Positions 1 through 10,900 of a stretch of 64,000 bases of DNA are shown here, in pieces. The notes beneath the pieces are model-generated. The model had not been told where the DNA came from and did no database searches. It was given only the letters and a program-made list of their open reading frames with translations. The stretch spans positions 1 to 64,000 of the forward strand of contig JABXNX010000068.1 of NCBI GenBank assembly GCA_014843695.1, read 5' to 3'. A program made the translations under genes and the position numbers. This DNA is from Archivesica marissinica. Taxonomy: Eukaryota; Mollusca; Bivalvia; Venerida; Vesicomyidae. How positions within the stretch are numbered: the stretch's first letter is position 1; each line of letters opens with the position of its first letter.

Positions 1-2512
1 GTATAGTCCACATTCTATAAGTTACTGAAGTTACTGTATAGTCCACATTCTATAAGTTACTGTATAGTCCACATTCTATAAGTTACTGTATAGTCCACAT
101 TCTATAAGTTACTGTATAGTCCACATTCTATAAGTTACTGTATAGTTACTGTATAGTCCACATTCTATAAGTTACTGTATAGTCCACATTCTATAAGTTA
201 CTGTATAGTCCACATTCTATAAGTTACTGTATAGTCCACATTCTATAAGTTACTGTATAGTCCATATTCTATAAGTTACTGTATAGTCCACATTCTATAA
301 GTTACTGTATAGTCCACATTCTATAAGTTACTGTATAGTCCACATTCTATAAGTTACTATATATTCCATATTCTATAAGTTACTGTATAGTCCATATTCT
401 ATAAGATACTGTATAGTCCACATTCTATAAGTTACTATATATTCCACATTCTATAAGTTACTGTATAGTCCACATTCTATAAGTTACTGTATAGTCCACA
501 TTCTATAAGTTACTGTATAGTTACTGTAGAGGCCACATTCTATAAGTTACTGTATAGTCCACATTCTATAAGTTACTGTATAGTTACTGTATAGTCCATA
601 TTCTATAAGTTACTGTATAGTTACTGTATAGTCCACATTCTATAAGTTACTGTATAGTCCACATTCTATAAGTTACTGTATAGTTACTGTATAGTCCACA
701 TTCTATAAGTTACTGTATAGTCCACATTCTATAAGTTACTGTATAGTCCATATTCTATAAGTTACTGTATATTCCACATTCTATAAGTTACTGTATATTC
801 CACATTCTACAAGTTACTGTATATTCCACATTCTATAAGTTACTGTATTGTCTACATTCTATAAGTTACTGAATAGTCTACATTCTATCAGTTAGTGTAT
901 AGTTACGGTATATTATACATTCTATAAGTTACTGTATATTCCACATTCTATAAGTAACTGAATAGTCCACATTCTATAATTTACTGTATAGTTACTGTAT
1001 AGTCCACATTCTATAAGTTACTGTATAGTCCACATTCTATAAGTTACTGTATAGTCCACATTCTATAAGTTACTGTATAGTCTACATTCTATAAGTTACT
1101 GTATAGCTACTGTATAGTCCACATTCTATAAGTTACTGTATAGTTACAGTATTATCACATTCTATAAGTGACTGTATAGTCTACATTCTATAAGTTACTG
1201 TATAGTTACTGTATAGTCCACATTCTATAAGTTACTGTATTTTCCACATTCTATAAGTTACTGTATAGTCCACATTCTATATGTTACTGTATAGTCCATA
1301 TTCTATAAGTTACTATATATTCCATATTCTATAAGTTACTGTATAGTCCACATTCTATAAGTTACTGTATAGTCCACATTCTATAAGTTACTGTATATTC
1401 CACATTCTATAAGTTACTGTATAGTCCACATTCTATAAGTTACTATATAGTTACTGTATAGTCCACATTCTATAGGTTACTGTATAGTCCACATTCTACA
1501 AGTTACTGTATAGTTACTGTATAGTCCATATTCTATAAGTTACTGTATTGTTACTGTATAGTCCACATTCTATAAGTTACTGTATAGTTACTGTATAGTC
1601 CATATTCTATAAGTTAATGTATAGTCCACATTCTATAAGTTACTGTATAGTCCACATTCTATAAGTTACTGTATAGTCTACATTCTATAAGTTACTCTAT
1701 AGTCTACATTCTATAAGTTACAGCATAGTACACATTCTATAAGTTACTGTATATTCTACATTCTATAAGTTACTGTATAGTCTACATTCTATAAGTTACA
1801 GCATAGTCCACATTCTATAAGTTACTGTATATTCCATATTCTATAAGTTACTGTATAGTCCACATTCTATAAGTTACTGTATAGTTACTGTATAGTCCAC
1901 ATTCTATAAGTTACTGTATAGTCCACATTCTATAAGTTACTGTATAGTCTACATTCTATAAGTTACTCTATAGTCTACATTCTATAAGTTACTGTATAGC
2001 TACTGTATAGTCCACATTCTATAAGTTACTGTATAGTCCACATTCTATAAGTTACTGTATAGTCCACATTCTATAAGTTACTGTATAGTTACTGTATAGT
2101 CCACATTCTATAAGTTACTGTATAGTTACTGTATAGTCCACATTCTATAAGTTAATGTATAGTCCACATTCTATAAGTTACTGTATAGTCCACATTCTAT
2201 ATGTTACTGTATAGTCCACATTCTATAAGTTACTGTATAGTTACTGTATAGTCCACATTCTATATGTTACTGTATAGTCCACATTCTATAAGTTACTGTA
2301 TATTCCACATTCTATAAGTTACTGTATATTCCATATTCTATAAGTTACTGTATATTCCATATTCTATAAGTTACTGTATATTCCACATTCTATAAGTTAC
2401 TGTATATTCCATATTCTATAAGTTACTGTATATTCCATATTCTATAAGTTACTGTATATTCCATATTCTATAAGTTACTGTATATTCCATATTCTATAAG
2501 TTACTGTATATA
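1..2512. repeat. 26-bp minisatellite array, open at the left window edge
   Basis: About 95 head-to-tail units with the core tccacattctataagttact. Some copies are followed by an extra 11-bp partial unit (gtatagttact), giving a 37-bp step. Each unit can form a 5-bp inverted repeat, tatag/ctata, around an 8-base loop. The array begins outside the window. It lies 3' of the last exon of the minus-strand gene that ends near 4.8 kb, so it is downstream or 3'-UTR sequence. I see no coding potential. Confidence 0.95.
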
Positions 2513-2640
2513 GCTACATATTTACATTGTTGTTAGACACCCAATTTTGAGCCCCTTCCACTTTTCTGTATACACAGTTTCCCCCGAGATGTTGTTGATT
2601 TAGTTGTTCTCTATCGTCACAAATCTCGTTCATATATGTC
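2513..2640 (-). other. Short unique spacer with displaced gene end
   Basis: On the minus strand this spacer directly follows the 20-bp array. Its first codons (2640-2617) read DIYERDL and then TGA. Joined to the exon on the other side of the array they would give the continuous end CIIDDIYERDL. I infer that this is the ancestral C-terminus, displaced by the array. Another minus frame stays open for about 44 codons (to 2514) and contains HLGGNCVYRKVEGAQNWV. I do not recognise it and cannot exclude that it is an exon. Confidence 0.45.
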
Positions 2641-4820
2641 GTCAATAATGCACTAATAAAATCAATAATGCACTCAATAAGTCAATAATGCACTAAATAA
2701 TTCAATAATGCACTAATAATGTCAACAATGCACTAATGCAGTCAATAATGCACTAATAAAGTCAATAATGCACTAATAATGTCAATAATGCACTAATACA
2801 GTCAATAATGCACTAATAAAGTCAATAATGCACTCAATAAGTCAATAATGCACTAATAAAGTCAATAATGCACTAAATAAGTCAATAATGCACTAATAAA
2901 GTCAATAATGCACTAAATAATTCAATAATGCACTAAATATGTCAACAATGCACTAATGCAGTCAATAATGCACTAATAAAGTCAATAATGCACTAATAAT
3001 GTCAATAATGCACTAATACAGTCAATAATGCACTAATAAAGTCAATAATGCACTCAATAAGTCAATAATGCACTAATAAAGTCAATAATGCACTAAATAA
3101 GTCAATAATGCACTAATAAAGTCAATAATGCACTAAATAATTCAATAATGCACTAAATATGTCAACAATGCACTAATGCAGTCAATAATGCACTAATAAA
3201 GTCAATAATGCACTAATAATGTCAATAATGCACTAATACAGTCAATAATAAAGTCAATAATGCACTCAATAAGTCAATAATGCACTAATAAAGTCAATAA
3301 TGCACTAATAAAGTCAATATTGCACTAATGCAGTCAATAATGCACTCAATAGGTCAATAATGCACTAGTAAAGTCAATAATGCACTCAATAAGTCAATAA
3401 TGCACTAATAAAGTCAATAATGCACTAATAAAGTCAATATTGCACTAATGCAGTCAATAATGCACTCAATAAGTCAATAATGCACTAATGCAGTCAATAA
3501 TGCACTAATAAAGTCAATAATGCACTACTAAAGTCAATAATGCACTAAGTAAGTCAATAATGCACTCAATAAGTCAATAATGCACTCAATAAGTAAATAA
3601 TGCACTCAATAAGTCAATATTGCACTAATAAAGTCAATAATGCACTAATAAAGTCAACAATGCACTAAATAAGTCAATAATGCACTAAATAAGTCAACAG
3701 TGCACTAATGCAGTCAATAATGCACTAATAAAGTTAATAATGCACTAATAAAGTCAATAATGCACTAAATAAGTCAATAATGCACTAAATAAATGCACTA
3801 AATAATTCAATAATGCACTAAATAAGTCAATAATGCACTAATAAAGTCAATAATGCACTAATAAAGTCAACAATGCACTACATAAGTCAATAATGCACTA
3901 AATAAGTCAACAATGCACTAATGCAGTCAATAATGCACTAATAAAGTAAATAATTCACTAATAAAGTCAATAATGCACTAAATAAGTCAATAATGCACTA
4001 AATAAATGCACTAAATAAGTCAATAATGCACTAAATAAGTCAATAATGCACTAATAAAGTCAACGATGCACTAATAAAGTCAATAATGCACTAAATAAAG
4101 TCAATAATGCACTAAATAAGTCAACAATGCACTAATTAGTCAATAATGCTCTAAATAAGTCAACAATGCACTAAATAAGTCAATAATGCACTAAATAAAT
4201 GCACTAAATAAGTCAATAATGCACTAAATAAGTCAATAATGCACTAAATAAGTCAATAATGCACTAAATAAAGTCAATAATGCACTAAATAAAGTCAATG
4301 ATGCACTAATAAAGTCAATGATGCACTAATAAAGTCAATAATGCACTAAATAAAGTCAATAATGCACTAAATAAAGTCAATAATGCACTAAATAAAGTCA
4401 ATAATGCACTAATAAAGTCAATGATGCACTAAATAAAGTCAATGATACACTAAATAAAGTCAATAATGCACTAAATAAGTCAATAATGCACTAAATAAGT
4501 CAATAATGCACTAATAAAGTCAATGATGCACTAATAAAGTCAATGATGCACTAATAAAGTCAATAATGCACTAAATAAAGTCAATAATGCACTAAATAAA
4601 GTCAATAATGCACTAATAAAGTCAATGATGCACTAAATAAAGTCAATGATGCACTAAATAAAGTCAATAATGCACTAAATAAAGTCAATAATGCACTAAA
4701 TAAAGTCAATAATGCACTAATAAAGTCAATGATGCACTAAATAAAGTCAATGATGCACTAAATAAAGTCAATGATGCACTAAATAAAGTCAATAATGCAC
4801 TAAATAAAGTCAATAATGCA
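2641..4820. repeat. 20-bp minisatellite array inside the last exon of the second gene
   Basis: About 107 copies of gtcaataatgcactaataaa, with 20- to 22-bp variants. A higher-order repeat of 11 units (220 bp) is visible from the marker gtcaacaatgcactaatgca at 2721, 2941 and 3161; the third copy has a 10-bp loss near 3250. On the minus strand every unit contains tgcattattgac, which is also the coding sequence of the exon ending at 4848 (codons C-I-I-D). The array therefore looks like an expansion of exon sequence. Units are not a multiple of three and contain stops, so it cannot be translated through. Confidence 0.95.
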
Positions 4821-4848
4821 TTTCATCAACTTTCTGAATTCCGTCCAC
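4800..4848 (-). CDS. Last coding exon of an unrecognised minus-strand gene, C-terminus altered by a repeat
   Basis: The 3' splice site on the minus strand is strong: a pyrimidine-rich stretch ending in cacttacacatatag immediately before 4848. The exon opens with one base that completes a codon carried over from the 5528-5554 exon, and then reads WTEFRKLMKCIID. Here it enters the 20-bp array, adds F-I and stops at 4800-4802. On the far side of the array (2640-2617) the same frame would have continued DIYERDL-stop. The intact end was probably about seven residues longer. The assembled allele encodes a changed C-terminus with roughly 2.2 kb of repeat in its 3' UTR. The product is not recognised. 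Exon calling rests on splice signals, matching phase and a protein-like sequence. Confidence 0.55.
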
Positions 4849-4850
4849 CT

Positions 4851-5527
4851 ATATGTGTAAGTGTGAAATACAATTTGCGAACAAAGCTGATTACGTAATT
4901 TACGATATATCAATATAATAATACAGTCTTTCAGGTGGGAATTTAACCGGCTCTAGTGTCGGTGATATACACAGTGCATGTAAAAGAACCAGAGGAGACT
5001 CTGTAATGGTCTCTGTCTGTATCATTGCACTAGCTTCCAAAACTCTCAAATGACTAATCTCTTTAGGAGGCGTAGCTCATAAGGGCAACCGGTAGCGACG
5101 ATAAATAAACGTAAACCACCCACCATACACGTATCAATAAATTGTACTCAAATAATGGGTAAGAAAGAGAGGTGAATCTGCAACAACTATATCCTATAAA
5201 ACAGTTGTATTGTATTTGCTATATCACTGAACGTTCGGTTGCTGTTATTAATCTTAGACGTGTTTCACGAAACTGTTAAATAAACTAACGCCAGTATAAT
5301 ATGAAGTCAAGACATCAACTCAAACCATACCTTTAAGACATGACAGTTAGGGGCTTACATATTGAGGGTCATGCCTCAAACGGCGACAAACCTGTGTGGC
5401 TCACAGTGCCATAGGTCGGGCAGACACATACAATGACGCATCCATGCTATCTAGATTTTAAACTTAATCTTATTAAAATCAAATAATAAAAAGTACAATT
5501 TTGTTTTCAATCAAGCTTAATCAATAC
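4851..5527 (-). other. Intron with SINE-like fragment
   Basis: Intron between the 5528-5554 and 4800-4848 exons. Apart from the dispersed repeat at about 4930-5117 I see nothing recognisable in it. Confidence 0.5.
4930..5117 (+). mobile_element. SINE-like dispersed repeat, copy 1
   Basis: The part from about 5009 to 5117 matches 6843-6952 closely. Both carry ctgtctgtatcattgca, then atgactaatctctt, then gctcat and gggcaaccggtagc, and end in an A-rich ttaaataaac-like tail (ataaataaac here). The segment upstream, with gtgcatgtaaaagaacc, resembles the body of invertebrate tRNA-derived SINEs. Family name unknown. Confidence 0.5.
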
Positions 5528-5554
5528 CTGTCTGCAAAAATATAGTCCACAAAA
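5528..5554 (-). CDS. 27-nt exon of the unrecognised minus-strand gene
   Basis: This exon has a good donor (gacag followed by gtattg, at 5527-5526) and an acceptor ending in atcaatcgag at 5555-5556. A branch-point-like agtaac lies about 20 nt upstream. It starts with one base completing a serine codon and reads FVDYIFAD, leaving two bases that join the next exon as arginine. The phases fit both neighbours. An alternative acceptor 18 nt further upstream (tttag) would lengthen it but break the phase with the 7376-7510 exon. The acceptor lies next to a 42-bp tandem duplication. Product unknown. Confidence 0.45.
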
Positions 5555-5561
5555 CTCGATT

Positions 5562-5640
5562 GATGAATATATGTTACTAAACAATGAAAGCGTATAGCGT
5601 ATAGATGAATATATGTTACTAAACAATGAAAGCGTATAGC
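5562..5640. repeat. 42-bp tandem duplication beside a splice acceptor
   Basis: Two copies containing gatgaatatatgttactaaa, starting at 5562 and 5604; the second is slightly shortened. It begins 6 bp from the acceptor of the 27-nt exon and duplicates the pyrimidine-rich tract and an alternative tttag acceptor on the minus strand. Confidence 0.85.
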
Positions 5641-5841
5641 TATACAGTGTTGTTGAAACACTTCTATGAATGCTTTATATATGTATATTTCATTATTTTC
5701 CTCGTCAATTATTATTAAAGTTTTACCTTGTGTGTTTGTTGTTAACTTACATATTGCTTTGTTCTAGTTTAAATGTTTAGACTAGAATTAACCAATGTAG
5801 TACAAACTGGAAAATATTGCTTGTATCCATTTACAACATGT

Positions 5842-6588
5842 TTGGTATAACTTCCAGATATCCAACACACGGTTAATGTGTCCCATACAGTTGGTATATC
5901 CCTCCAGATATCTAACACAAGGTTAATGTGTCCCATACAGTTGGTATATCCCTCCAGCTATCTAACACAAGGTTAATGTGTCCCATACAGTTGGTATATC
6001 CCTCCAGATATCTAGCACAAGGTTAATGTGACCCATACAGTTGGTATATCCCTCCAGATATCTAACACAAGGTTAATGTGTCCCATACAGTTGGTATATC
6101 CCTCCAGATATCTAACACAAGGTTAATGTGTCCCATACAGTTGGTATACAGTTGGTATATCCCTCCAGATATCTAGCACAAGGTTAATGTGTCCCATACA
6201 GTTGGTATATCCCTCCAGATATCTAGCACAAGGTTAATGTGTCCCATACAGTTGGTATATCCCTCCAGATATCTAGCACAAGGTTAATGTGTCCCATACA
6301 GTTGGTATATCCCTCCAGATATCTAGCACAAGGTTAATGTGTCCCATACAGTTGGTATATCCCTCCAGATATCCAGCACAAGGTTAATGTGTCCCATACA
6401 GTTGGTATATCCCTCCAGATATCTAGCACAAGGTTAATGTGTCCCATACAGTTGGTATATCCCTCCAGATATCTAGCACAAGGTTAATGTGTCCCATACA
6501 GTTGGTATATCCCTCCAGATATCTAGCACAAGGTTAATGTGTCCCATACAGTTGGTATATCCCTCCAGATATCCAACACAAGGTTAAT
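5842..6588. repeat. 50-bp minisatellite array
   Basis: About 15 copies of a unit containing ttggtatatccctccagata and ending tgtcccatacag. One copy near 6142-6152 has an extra 11 bp (a repeated ttggtatacag). Sites alternate between ctaacacaa and ctagcacaa forms. The array lies in the intron between the 7376-7510 and 5528-5554 exons. Confidence 0.95.
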
Positions 6589-6665
6589 AGTTTATACAAA
6601 GTTATTTTAGCTCGATTGCGAAACAAGTTCTTTCAACTTATATTAATCACTCTCGAGACCTCATT

Positions 6666-6746
6666 CCTGATGGAATCCATCGCCATGAAGGAGAGAGAAG
6701 AGGCAATGTGGAATTTAAATGCCTTGCCTAAGGGTACAATCCTAAC
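6666..6746 (-). mobile_element. SINE core fragment
   Basis: In reverse orientation this matches 54435-54515. Shared blocks are tgatggaatccatcgcca, gaagaggca, tgtggaat, taaatgccttgcctaaggg and acaatc. It is diverged and truncated at both ends. Apparent peptides containing NLNALPKGTI at both sites come from this element and are not genes. Confidence 0.65.
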
Positions 6747-6842
6747 GGCTCCAACGACTTACAGTTTGGCATTTTTAATTTTTCGGGGAAAAGTGTAGGC
6801 CACGGCCTACACGGCCTACACGGTCTATAGGAAGCTATGCCA

Positions 6843-6952
6843 ATGTCTGTCTGTATCATTGCAATATCCTCCAAAAATATAAAATGACTAATCTCTTCAG
6901 GAGGCGTCGCTCATATGGGCAACCGGTAGCAACGTTAAATAAACTTAAAACA
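6843..6952 (+). mobile_element. SINE-like dispersed repeat, copy 2
   Basis: Second copy of the segment at 5009-5117, diverged by scattered substitutions. It ends in acgttaaataaac followed by A-rich sequence. It lies tail-on to the SINE core fragment just upstream, which is in the opposite orientation. Confidence 0.55.
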
Positions 6953-6996
6953 CAGGCCAATTCTTGCACACTCATTTTCAAAGACAGCAGTGTGAA

Positions 6997-7018
6997 TACA
7001 GTCAAACCTGTGTTAACT
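6997..7018 (+). mobile_element. Solo MITE terminal repeat
   Basis: TA followed by cagtcaaacctgtgtta, identical over 17 bp to the left end of the MITE at 53746-53928. No matching right end is visible within a few hundred bases, so this is a truncated or decayed copy. Confidence 0.5.
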
Positions 7019-7375
7019 ACCGCTTGTGAATAAACGACACAGTGATCTACAGTCAGACTCATTTAACAGCTGTATGTTACCTAACTCCGTCATGCCAATA
7101 TCGCCTGTTAGTTACCTTCATCCAGATGATTCTGAGTTTAAATCCAATTCACTGGCCCTATGTAATCATGTAAGGACCAGTCACATTTAGGCTTACTACA
7201 ACTTACGCTCACCTACGATATCTGATCGTCAGCAATCATTAAAATGATATTCCGTCGTCTTTGCAAATTCTTTAAACGGCCTTTGGTGATCTTTTCCAAT
7301 CGCAGACAATTTGTATAGGTCTTGGCATCGATCTTATCCCCTGTTCTCTTAACTTATTGCAAGCTCAAGTGTGAC

Positions 7376-7510
7376 CTGTGCTTTAGTACTGTAGAGCAAT
7401 CGCATATAACCACACTTGTTTGTAAAAGTATCCTTTCTGTGTCTGTTCTACTAGTTCCAATTTGTATTCTCTGCAGCAAGATTGTATGCTTAAACATTTT
7501 GAGGATATGC
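7376..7510 (-). CDS. 135-nt exon of the unrecognised minus-strand gene
   Basis: The acceptor is excellent (acagtaatatttctttag just before 7510) and the donor follows at 7375-7374 (cacag, then gtcaca). The exon is one base, 44 codons and two bases, open throughout, and starts HILKMFKHTILLQRIQIG and ends VVICDCSTVLKH. The first base completes a lysine codon from the 20182-20272 exon; the last two join the 27-nt exon as serine. The composition suggests a helical-repeat protein, but I recognise no family. The 39-bp array begins about 14 bp upstream of the acceptor. In the intron 3' of the exon I find SINE and MITE debris. Confidence 0.6.
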
Positions 7511-7525
7511 CTAAAGAAATATTAC

Positions 7526-7942
7526 TGTACTACAAACACACCAAGAGGAACAACAACTAGTATGTACAATCCAAACACACCAAGAGGAACAACATCTAGT
7601 ATGTACTATCCAAACACACCAAGAGGAACAACATCTAGTATATACTATACAAGCACACCAAGAGGAACAACATCTATTATGAACTATACAAACACACCAA
7701 GAGGAACAACAACTAGTATGTACTATCCAAACACATCAAGAGGAACAACATCTAGTATGTACAATCCAAACACACCAAGAGGAACAACAACTAGTATGTA
7801 CAATCCAAACAACCAAGAGGAACAACAACTAGTATGTACTATCCAAACAACCAAGAGGAACAACATCTAGTATGTACTATACAAACACATCAAGAGGAAC
7901 AACAACTAGTATGCACTATACAAACACATCAAGAGGAACAAC
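7526..7942. repeat. 39-bp minisatellite array
   Basis: About 10.6 units containing ccaagaggaacaacaactag and a tatgtactatcc spacer. Because 39 is a multiple of three, one plus frame reads a 13-residue repeat (NTPRGTTTSMYYP) until two single-base losses near 7810 and 7849 shift it. It abuts the 36-bp array without spacer (gaggaacaac directly followed by tgctgttg). It is intronic, just upstream of the 7376-7510 exon. Confidence 0.95.
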
Positions 7943-10900
7943 TGCTGTTGTACACAGACTACAGGTGCATAGTCGTTTTGCTGCTTTACACAGACTACAG
8001 GTGCATAGTCGTTTTGCTGCTGTACACAGACTACAGGTGCATAGTCGTTTTGCTACTTTACACAGACTACAGGTGCATAGTCGTTTTGCTGCTGTACACA
8101 GACTACAGGTGCATAGTCGTTTTGCTACTTTACACAGACTACAGATGCATAGTAGTTTTGCTGCTTTACACATACTAAACGTGCATAGTCATTTTGCTGC
8201 TTTACACATACTACACGTGCATAGTCATTTTGCTGCTGTACACAGACTACACGTGCATATTCATTTTGCTGCTTTACACATACTACACGTGCATAGTCAT
8301 TTTGCTGCTGTACACATACTACACGTGCATAGTCATTTTGCTGCTTTACACAGACTACACGTGCATATTCATTTTGCTGCTTTACACATACTACACGTGC
8401 ATAGTCATTTTGCTACTTTACACAGAATACACGTGTATAGTCGTGTTGCTGCTGTACACAGACTATACATGAATAGTCATTTTGCTGCTTTACACAGAAT
8501 ACACGTGCATAGTCATTTTGCTGCTTTATACATACTACACGTGCATAGTCATTTTGCTGCTTTACACAGACTACACGTGCATATTCATTTTGCTGCTTTA
8601 CACATACTACACGTGCATAGTCATTTTGCTACTTTACACAGAATACACGTGTATAGTCGTTTTGCTGCTGTACACAGACTATACATGAATAGTCATTTTG
8701 CTGCTTTACACAGAATACACGTGCATAGTCATTTTGCTACTTTACACAGACTACACGTGCATAGTCATTTTGCTGCTTTACACATACTACACGTGCATAG
8801 TCATTTTGCTATATTACACAGACTACACGTGCATAATTGTTTTGCTACTTTACATAACAGACTACACGTGCATAGTCGTTTTGCTACATTACACAGACTA
8901 CACGTGCATAGTCGTTTTGCTGCTTTACACGTGCAAAGTCGTTTTGCTACATTACACAGAATACACGTGCATAGTCGTTTTGCTGCTTTACACAGAATAC
9001 ACGTGCATAGTCGTTTTGCTACATTACACAGAATACACGTGCATAGCCGTTTTACTACATTACACAGAATAAACGTGCATAGTCATTTTGCTACATTAAA
9101 CTGACTACACGTACATAGTCGTTTTGCTACATTACACATACTACACGTGCATAGTCGTTTTGCTGATGTATACAGACTACACGTGCATAGTCGTTTTGCT
9201 GATGTATACAGAATACACGTGCATAGTCGTGTTGCTGGTGTATACAGACTACACGTGCATAGTTGTTTTGCTGATGTATACAGACTACACGTGCATATTC
9301 GTTTTCCTGCTGTACACAGAATACACGTGCATAGTATTTTTGCTGCAGTACACAGACTACACGTGCATAGCCGTTTTGCTGCTTTACACATACCACACGT
9401 GCATAGTCATTTTGCTGCTTTACACATACTACACGTGCATAGTCATTTTGCTGCTTTACACAGACTACACGTGCATAGTCATTTTGCTACTTTACACAGA
9501 ATACACGTGTATAGTCGTGTTGCTGCTGTACACAGACTATACATGAATAGTCATTTTGCTGCTTTACACAGAATACACGTGCATAGTCATTTTGCTGCTT
9601 TTTATACATACTACACGTGCATAGTCATTTTGCTGCTTTACACATACTACACGTGCATAGTCATTTTGCTACATTACACAGACTACACGTGCATAGTTGT
9701 TTTGCTACTTTACATAACAGACTACACGTGCATAGTCGTTTTGCTACATTACACAGACTACACATGCATAGTCGTTTTGCTGCTTTACACGTGCAAAGTC
9801 GTTTTGCTACATTACACAGAATACACGTGCATAGTCGTTTTGCTGATTTACACAGAATACACGTGCATAGTCGTTTTGCTACATTACACAGAATACACGT
9901 GCATAGCCGTTTTGCTACATTACACAGAATAAACGTGCATAGTCGTTTTGCTACATTAAACTGACTACACGTGCATAGTCGTTTTGCTACATTACACATA
10001 CTACACATGCATAGTCGTTTTGCTGATGTATACAGACTACACTTGCATAGTCGTTTTGCTGCTGTACACAGACTACACGTGCATAGTCGTGTTGCTGCTA
10101 TCACAGAATACACGTGTTTAGTCGAGTGGCTGCTTTACACATACTACACGTGCATAGTCGCTTTGCTGCTGTAAACAAACTACACGTGCATAGTCGTTTT
10201 GCTACATTACACAGAATACACGTGCATAGCCGTTTTGTTACATTACACAGAATAAACGTGCATAGTCGTTTTGCTACATTAAACTGACTACACGTGCATA
10301 GTCGTTTTGCTACATTACACATACTACACATGCATAGTCGTTTTGCTGCTGTACACAGACTACACGTGCATAGTCGTGTTGCTGCTATCACAGAATACAC
10401 GTGTTTAGTCGTGTGGCTGCTTTACACATACTACACGTGCATAGTCGCTTTGCTGCTGTAAACAAACTACACGTGCATAGTTATTTCGCTGCTTTACACA
10501 GACTACACGTGCTTAGCCGTTTTGCTGCTGTACACAGATACACGTGCATAGTCGTGTTGATGCTGTACACATACTACACGTGCATATTCGTTTTGCTGCT
10601 GTACACAGAATACACGTGCATAGTCGTTTTGCTACTGTACACATACAACACGTGCATAATCGTTTTGCTGCTTTACACAGATTACACGTGCATAGTCGTT
10701 TTGCTGTTTTACACAGACTACACGTGTATAGTCGTTTTGCTGCTGTACACAGAATACACGTGCATAGTCGTGTTGCTGTTTTACACAGACTACACGTGCA
10801 TAGTCGTTTTGCTGCTGTACACAGACTACACGTGCATAGTCGTTCTGCTGCTGTACACATAATACACGTGCATAATCGTTTTGCTGCTTTACACAGACTA

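Larger units (their letters stand above)
6589..7375 (-). other. Intron segment with dispersed repeats
   Basis: Intron sequence 3' of the 7376-7510 exon. It holds a SINE core fragment, a SINE-like tail and a solo MITE end, listed separately. On the minus strand a frame at 7213-7341 ends with NIILMIADDQIS and a stop. The NIILMIADDQ part resembles the first strand and metal-binding aspartates of sulfatases. Its upstream splice signal is poor, so I do not call an exon. Confidence 0.4.

Noticed and set aside
1..2512. CRISPR-like repeat and spacer structure
   Set aside because: The units are directly adjacent without unique spacers, there are no cas genes, and the window is eukaryotic.
6856..7062. 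68-codon minus frame
   Set aside because: It is composed of the SINE-like tail and the MITE end.
7322..7870. 182-codon plus frame with a hydrophobic N-terminus followed by NTPRGTT repeats
   Set aside because: It lies antisense over the called 7376-7510 exon, and its repeat part is simply the 39-bp array.
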